This document shows, in pieces, positions 59,024 to 64,000 of a stretch of DNA of 64,000 nucleotides (positions are counted from its first letter, which is position 1; each line of letters starts with the position of its first letter). The position numbers and the translations under genes are program-made. This DNA is from Warburgia ugandensis. Lineage: Eukaryota > Streptophyta > Magnoliopsida > Canellales > Canellaceae. Under the pieces are notes generated by a model. It worked only from the letters and a program-made list of their open reading frames with translations, was not told the origin of the DNA and searched no databases. Location: positions 35,508,684 through 35,572,683 of the forward strand of contig CP141128.1 in the NCBI GenBank assembly GCA_035236585.1. The letters are read 5' to 3'.

Positions 59024-59552
59024 CGTGCCCTGTCTTTTATATGACCAAACTATTCCTCTAGGGTTCCATGTTGACGACGCAGGCATCTATGTGAAACTCC
59101 CCTCTCAGGCCCACACGATGAAGGGAAGACTAGTTATGGCCGATCTGACCACGGTAGGCCACCCTCTACGATTTTCCTTTCTTTTCTTAAAGTTTCCATT
59201 GTTTTAAAGCCAGAAAACGATGTGGATTGCCATTTTTCGGTAAAACAAAGGGCATTATTATTCCTTTCAAAGTAAACTGATGAAACAGTATCAGATCATG
59301 AACTGAACTGTTCATTTTGTGCATAGTAATAAGACGAACAAACCCATGAATTTTCATGGTGATTAGACGGTTAGGGATGCCAGAAAACTCAGAAAATAGT
59401 AGAAGGAGAAATTTTAGGAACATGAGAAAAATTATGTAAAAACACTAAATAACAATAGAGTTTGATACAAAGGGTGCTTAAAAATGAAATCTACGCGAAA
59501 AACTGAGTGAAATAGTGCAAAACTCGCACCATTTGGACGCCTGAGCATTGCT

Positions 59553-59710
59553 GATTACATGCATACTATCCTATAGACATAGACTCGTATTGTTTTGATG
59601 TACATAACTTTGTATTTTAATCATGCTTTGCTTGCCATCTTGATTTAACTTAATGCCCATTTGTGAAGGTTTATAATTATGAGCGTTTGATTACTTGATA
59701 TGTCTTATAT
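59553..59710. repeat. 158-bp direct repeat within the LTR, copy 1
   Basis: It starts GATTACATGCATACTATCC and ends GATATGTCTTATAT. It is nearly identical to 61090-61247 and of equal length. Confidence 0.93.
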
Positions 59711-59716
59711 TTGATA

Positions 59717-60003
59717 GGTGCCATGCAGACGTGCACGTGTGTAGATGCCACGTGCATGACGCACAACGCCAGCGCATGCCACGCGGCCGCACGAGCATAG
59801 TATACGCAGCTACACGCGTGCATGCAGGTGATGCACGCCCGCACACTTGGATGTTGTACTTGCGTGCAAATGCACTAGCAATACACGCACGCACTTGAAT
59901 GTTATACGCGCTAGCAATACACGCGCACGCATGCGCCAGTGACACACACGTGCGCGCACATGCCAACAACATGCGCACGCAGGTGGGAGATGGCACACGC
60001 GTA
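59717..60003. other. CpG-rich, alternating purine-pyrimidine block
   Basis: Dense CG, GCAC, ACGCGC and TGCATGC steps, including a NotI-type GCGGCCGC, stand in an otherwise AT-rich LTR. Near-repeats such as GCAATACACGC(A/G)C occur (about 59878, 59914). Minus-strand Cys/Ala-rich frames here are compositional artefacts. Confidence 0.85.
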
Positions 60004-61089
60004 GTTTATTTTGGATTTTGGGGTTCTTTGACCCGTCCATTTACAAAAACTTGATTTTTAGGAGCTACAGAGGTCCAAATCGCGATTCGAAAGAGGCATT
60101 GTGACCATATTGACAACATGGACCTAGATTTGACTTAAAAATCTAGATCTAAATCCCTTTTTAAAGGTTAAACCACTGAATGTGGTAAGATAATCTAAAT
60201 CAGGCTGATCAATGGATGATCAGGCCTTAGATCTTGATGGTATACATCAAATGTGAGATGATATAGGGGATTAGAGGGATAAGCATCATTGAATTTCCAA
60301 ATAATGGAGGATTTATAATGTAACAGGTACGTCAGAGAATGCAACGTGATACTTCCACGCGCTTGATTGGAGCACTACATTTATTGAGGTAGGTGATTTC
60401 ATTCAATTACTTCGTAATTTCAATATGATTGGATCTCTAAAGTTTTTGAGGCATGTGTTTTATGTCTTCTCATGGCACATAAATAGATTCCTATTTTCGT
60501 GTTGTAACATGACATATTATTTTGTTAATAACTATGTTTACATGTGATGCACTATCTTGTCATGGGCTTTGATCGTATTTATGGGGATTATTTATAGAGC
60601 CTTTACATGATTTATATCTTGTCAATAATTTATGACGGGTGCTTCCACTCAGTGGGTACTACGGTATGAGGGCTGTAGGGTTGGCCACCCATCCTCTGAC
60701 TTGGTGATGATGATGATTAGACAGTGCCCTTGAGTGATATAGGGCTAGGTACATAGGTGGTGGTATCATGGGCAGTCTCCCCTACATGTCTGTTCCTTCC
60801 CATGGGGACGAAGAAAGTCTCCCATTTGGGTGTCGACGGGTAGTGGCAGTGGTTCAGATCCTGATGGGGTTGCCACTGCAGCATAGTAGCCCATATAGTT
60901 ATTCTGCATATTCATATGGATTTATATGTGGGGTGAACCGGGGCAAGCTGGGCCTAGGCCGTGACAAACACCGGGGGCTGATGCGGGCTGCACGGGAGGG
61001 ACCCAGAGTTAGTATAGGTACACATCATCAGTGATTGAGTATCTTGGGATATTTTTGGTATTGTTTTGATACAGGTTCTTGTTTATCAT

Positions 61090-61247
61090 GATTGCATGCA
61101 TACTATCCTATAGACATAGACTCGTATTATTTTGATGTACGTAACTTTGTATTTTAATCATGCTTTGCATACCATCCTGATTTAACTTAATACCCATTTG
61201 TGAAGGTTTATAATTATGAGCGTTTGATTATTTGATATGTCTTATAT
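61090..61247. repeat. 158-bp direct repeat within the LTR, copy 2
   Basis: It matches 59553-59710. Confidence 0.93.
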
Positions 61248-61884
61248 GTGTTTCCTTCATGAGAATCATATTGTAAATTTTGGTAAGCTTTATTTGAGTG
61301 TAATCACTTACACAAGCATAGCTTGCTGAGGCATTGCTTTGTTTTGCAATGCCTCAGATTTGGAACGTGATAACCAAAAAGGAAAGCGGGCAAAGTAGCT
61401 GTGATTTGGAAGAAGACTTGAAGACCATCCATTTTATTTTCATATTCGGACATAGATTACAGTATGTCTCTTAGACTGGTATTAGACTTTTGAGATTTTA
61501 CTTAGAGGATTATATATTTGGATAAATTGGACGTACATTATGGTATGGAGAATGTTAAATCTTAGATATAAATATTGTGGTGATCATGGATGGAACCTAA
61601 CGACTTTTGACTTGATTTATTATCATCTTTAATTAGTCAGTGTATTTATTGTGGTTTTGAATCGAGCATGCTCAAAGTATCATGGGTTTAATTTTATTTA
61701 TGATTATAGTTTTTGAATGTAGTTCACCCTCGCGGTTTTCGCTTTCAATCAATTCTTTTAAAGCGGTGCTAAAATTTTTATACTCTAAATTTTTATTTTA
61801 GGGATCCCGTTTATTTTCTTAAAACATATTATTATTTTCATATTTATGGGGAAAAAGGTTCGTAAAACCTAGGGTGTCACAGTT

Positions 61885-61897
61885 TGGTATCAGAGCC
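61885..61897 (+). promoter_or_regulatory. Primer-binding site, initiator tRNA-Met type
   Basis: TGGTATCAGAGCC, three bases after the LTR end. Confidence 0.92.
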
Positions 61898-62015
61898 CAG
61901 GTTTATTCCATCATCATCACTTAAAGGGTCCAATTTGAGTTACAGCAAAGGAGTGTTTGAATTGAGATAGAGATGGGAGAATCACTTACATGATATTATA
62001 TTGAAACATTGGCAT

Positions 62016-64000
62016 ATGGCTCCTTGACGGAAGACAAGGTCCACCCCTATTCCACTAGTCGCTACTCCTGTTGCGATACCTGAGCAAGGGGATTCAGAGG
62101 CGGATATAGTGGCCTGTGTGGTGCAGGAGCTTATGCCACAGTTTATTCAACAGATGACATAGCAGGTGCGAGAGGTAGTACGGGCTATTCACTCTGCTCG
62201 CCCAGCGACGACAGCAGCAGCATAGGGAGACACTTCAGCATAGTCATCACACCAGGCACAAACAGCTCATATGCCAGGAGATACAGAGGAAGGATCCTCG
62301 AGTTAGCCTGATCCATCAGCAAAGCAACTCGAGAGGTTCCAGAAAATGGTACTCTCCTTCCGTGGGGAAGGAGATCTAGCTATAACAGAAAGATGGTTAT
62401 TTGAGGTCAAGAAGGCCTTCGAGGGAATGAGGATCCTACCAGAGGATCAAGTGAGATTAGCAACTTTCTTATTGATCGATGAGGCTAGGTTTTGGTGGAA
62501 GACTCAGCAACAGACGCGCCTCCTATCTTCAACACCACTATTATGGGAGGATTTCTGAAAGATATTTGACAGGCAGTACTTCCCTCCTCATGCCCTACAT
62601 GTCATGAAGAGGGAATTCTCCATGTTAGCTCAAGGAGGTATGACTGTTCAGCAGTATATAGACCGATTCACTAGACTACGAAGATTCGCGTCTACCTCTT
62701 TTGCCTCATACTAGGAGGCTACAGATAGATTCGTTGACGGGCTACTACCACAGTTGAGGCATGAGGTACTTATTGCATGCCTGACTACGGTGACGCAAGT
62801 TGCAGATGTAGCTTCCATGCTTGAGAAGGACCTAGTACGGAGCAGAGGAGAGATGAGTCAGCCCTTTAAGGGCAAGAGACCCTTCATGTCCACACAGCCT
62901 CAAGGGGGTCCAAATTAGCGGTACTCTTCTAGACAGAGGAGAGACCAGAATAGGAGAGTGTGCCCTCGATGTAGGAGCCGACACATGGGACGAGCATGCC
63001 CAGGACAGGGCCGTTAGCATCAGGGCCCACAGTAGTTCCACCACCACCAGTAGCAATAACAGCCTTTCTAGCTGGGATAGGCATTCAGATGTTACAGATG
63101 TGGTGAGGTAGGATATGCGATTAGAGACTACTCGAGGGGTCAGAGAGACAAGCCAGTGAAGACAGATACCACTACAGAGGTAGTGCCACGTAGTCATGGA
63201 CGTGTCTTCACCATTACGTTGGGGCAGGCACAGGCCTCAAACCAGGTGGAAGGTACTTTCTTAGTAGCTGATAGACATGCTAAAGTTCTTTTTGACTCGG
63301 GGTCTGCTCATTTGTTTATTTCATATGCATTTGCATCATGCCTTGACTTATGCACATACGAGTTAGCATTCGGGTTAGATGTATTGATGTCGACAGGAGA
63401 GACAGTGGAAGCTACAAAGTACATTGAACAGGTACCAGTGGAGATGTCAGTTATTAAGATGGATGCTAACCTCATCCTTTAGATATGGTGGATTATGATA
63501 TCATCTTGGGGATGGATTGGTTAGCTGCATTTTGGGTTATGATAGACTGCCGTAAGAAGCAAATTAGATGTTGTGTACCAGATCGACCAGTAGTCATAGT
63601 CCAGGGCAAGAAGAGTGTCAGTGGCCCTTGTGTTATCTCATCTATGAGAGCAGCTCAATGTTATGCTCAAGGTTGTCGAGTATTTTTGGCTTGCGTCACG
63701 ATGACTGATAGTGAGCAGCCACGGATTGAGGAGATAGAGGTGGTGTGAGATTTTGCCGATGTGTTTCCAGACGAGCTGCCATGATTACCCCCACGTAGGG
63801 AGATTGATTTCACCATAGATTTAATGCTAGGCACAACACCTATTTGTAAGGCGCCCTACAGGATGGCCCCTACAGAGTTGAGAGAGCTCCAAGTATAGTT
63901 GCAGAAGCTTCTAGATAAGGGTTTCATCAGACCGAGTGGGTCTTCTTGGGAGCACTAGTCCTCTTTGTTAAGAAGAAGGACGGATCTTTGAGGCTGTGCA
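62016..64000 (+). pseudogene. gag-pol: Gypsy gag-pol, 5' part, cut by the window edge
   Basis: The frame starts at an ATG (62016) and hits a TGA at its fourth codon. Capsid similarity is at about 62340-62860 (LAITERWLFEVKKAFEGM; GGMTVQQYIDRFTRLRRF). A CCHC-like knuckle is at 62961-62999 (CPRCRSRHMGRAC). A second knuckle near 63092 reads CYRCGEVGYAIRDY, its His and last Cys changed to Tyr. The protease has DSGSAHLFIS (about 63295) and MVDYDIILGMDWLA (63485 on). RT begins at about 63860 ([17 protein letters not shown]). Single-base deletions occur near 63480 and 63947, and there are more than ten in-frame stops, mostly TAG at Gln positions. The lineage is Tekay-like. RT catalytic motifs, RNase H and integrase lie beyond the window. 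Confidence 0.92.

Larger units (their letters stand above)
58919..61881 (+). repeat. 5' LTR of the right-edge Gypsy element
   Basis: It runs from TGTAATAACCC to AGGGTGTCACA (2963 bp), immediately followed by an initiator-Met PBS. The TATA box is CTATAAAAGC (59014-59023). It contains a CpG-rich alternating block (59717-60003) and a 158-bp direct repeat (59553-59710 and 61090-61247). The 3' LTR lies beyond the window, so no TSD can be checked. Confidence 0.88.

Noticed and set aside
59691..60040. Cys/Ala/His-rich ORFs on both strands
   Set aside because: They follow from the CpG-rich alternating block in the LTR.

Overview
This window is plant nuclear DNA, most likely from an angiosperm with a large, retrotransposon-rich genome. 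The evidence is the set of plant LTR-retrotransposon lineages (Tekay/Del-type and Athila/Tat-type Ty3-Gypsy, and Tnt1-like Ty1-Copia), an Au-type SINE, a plant RTE/L1-like LINE remnant, and one clear plant gene for an ER-type DnaJ protein. The species cannot be named from the sequence alone. I found no rRNA or tRNA gene and no CRISPR array, and nothing that qualifies as a new biological system. The interest lies in the structure and history of the repeats.

Layout. 1-835: 3' end of a decayed Tekay-like element (integrase tail, start of its 3' LTR). 836-3457: solo LTR, minus strand, nested in that LTR. 3458-6284: no gene, probably more of the interrupted LTR. 6285-17075: complete but non-autonomous Athila-type element (LTRs of about 2.8 kb, TSD CAAAC, gag and part of protease, no RT, RNase H or integrase). 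17081-18585: no gene, possibly the end of the first element's LTR. 18591-28347: complete Tekay-type element (LTRs 2.6 kb, TSD TTTAG, gag-pol with few lesions). It sits in one copy of a tandem duplication (28348-29743) whose other copy preserves the uninserted site.

The only confident host gene is at 31200-32267: a single-exon coding region for a 355-residue J-domain membrane protein with a CT-repeat leader. Downstream are an Au SINE (34062-34241), a (GA)n tract, a 5'-truncated LINE (34868-36372), two local tandem arrays (38047-39530 and 40032-40690), and a Ty1-Copia element (42572-51664). The Copia element lies in a three-copy 205-bp repeat and carries a 3.4-kb minus-strand solo LTR (43063-46500) inside it.

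Around 52242-53212 lie two weak divergent gene candidates separated by about 70 bp containing a G-box and a TGGGCC motif. 55067-57307 is another solo LTR (TSD AAATC). 57520-58918 is a relic of a Tat-type Gypsy element. It is interrupted by a further Gypsy element whose 5' LTR (58919-61881), primer-binding site and gag-protease-RT start run off the right edge. In that last element nearly all premature stops look like C-to-T changes, as expected of a methylated, silenced copy.

The genes do not form an operon or pathway. The retroelement genes are parts of separate, mostly dead mobile elements, and the DnaJ gene is an isolated island among them.
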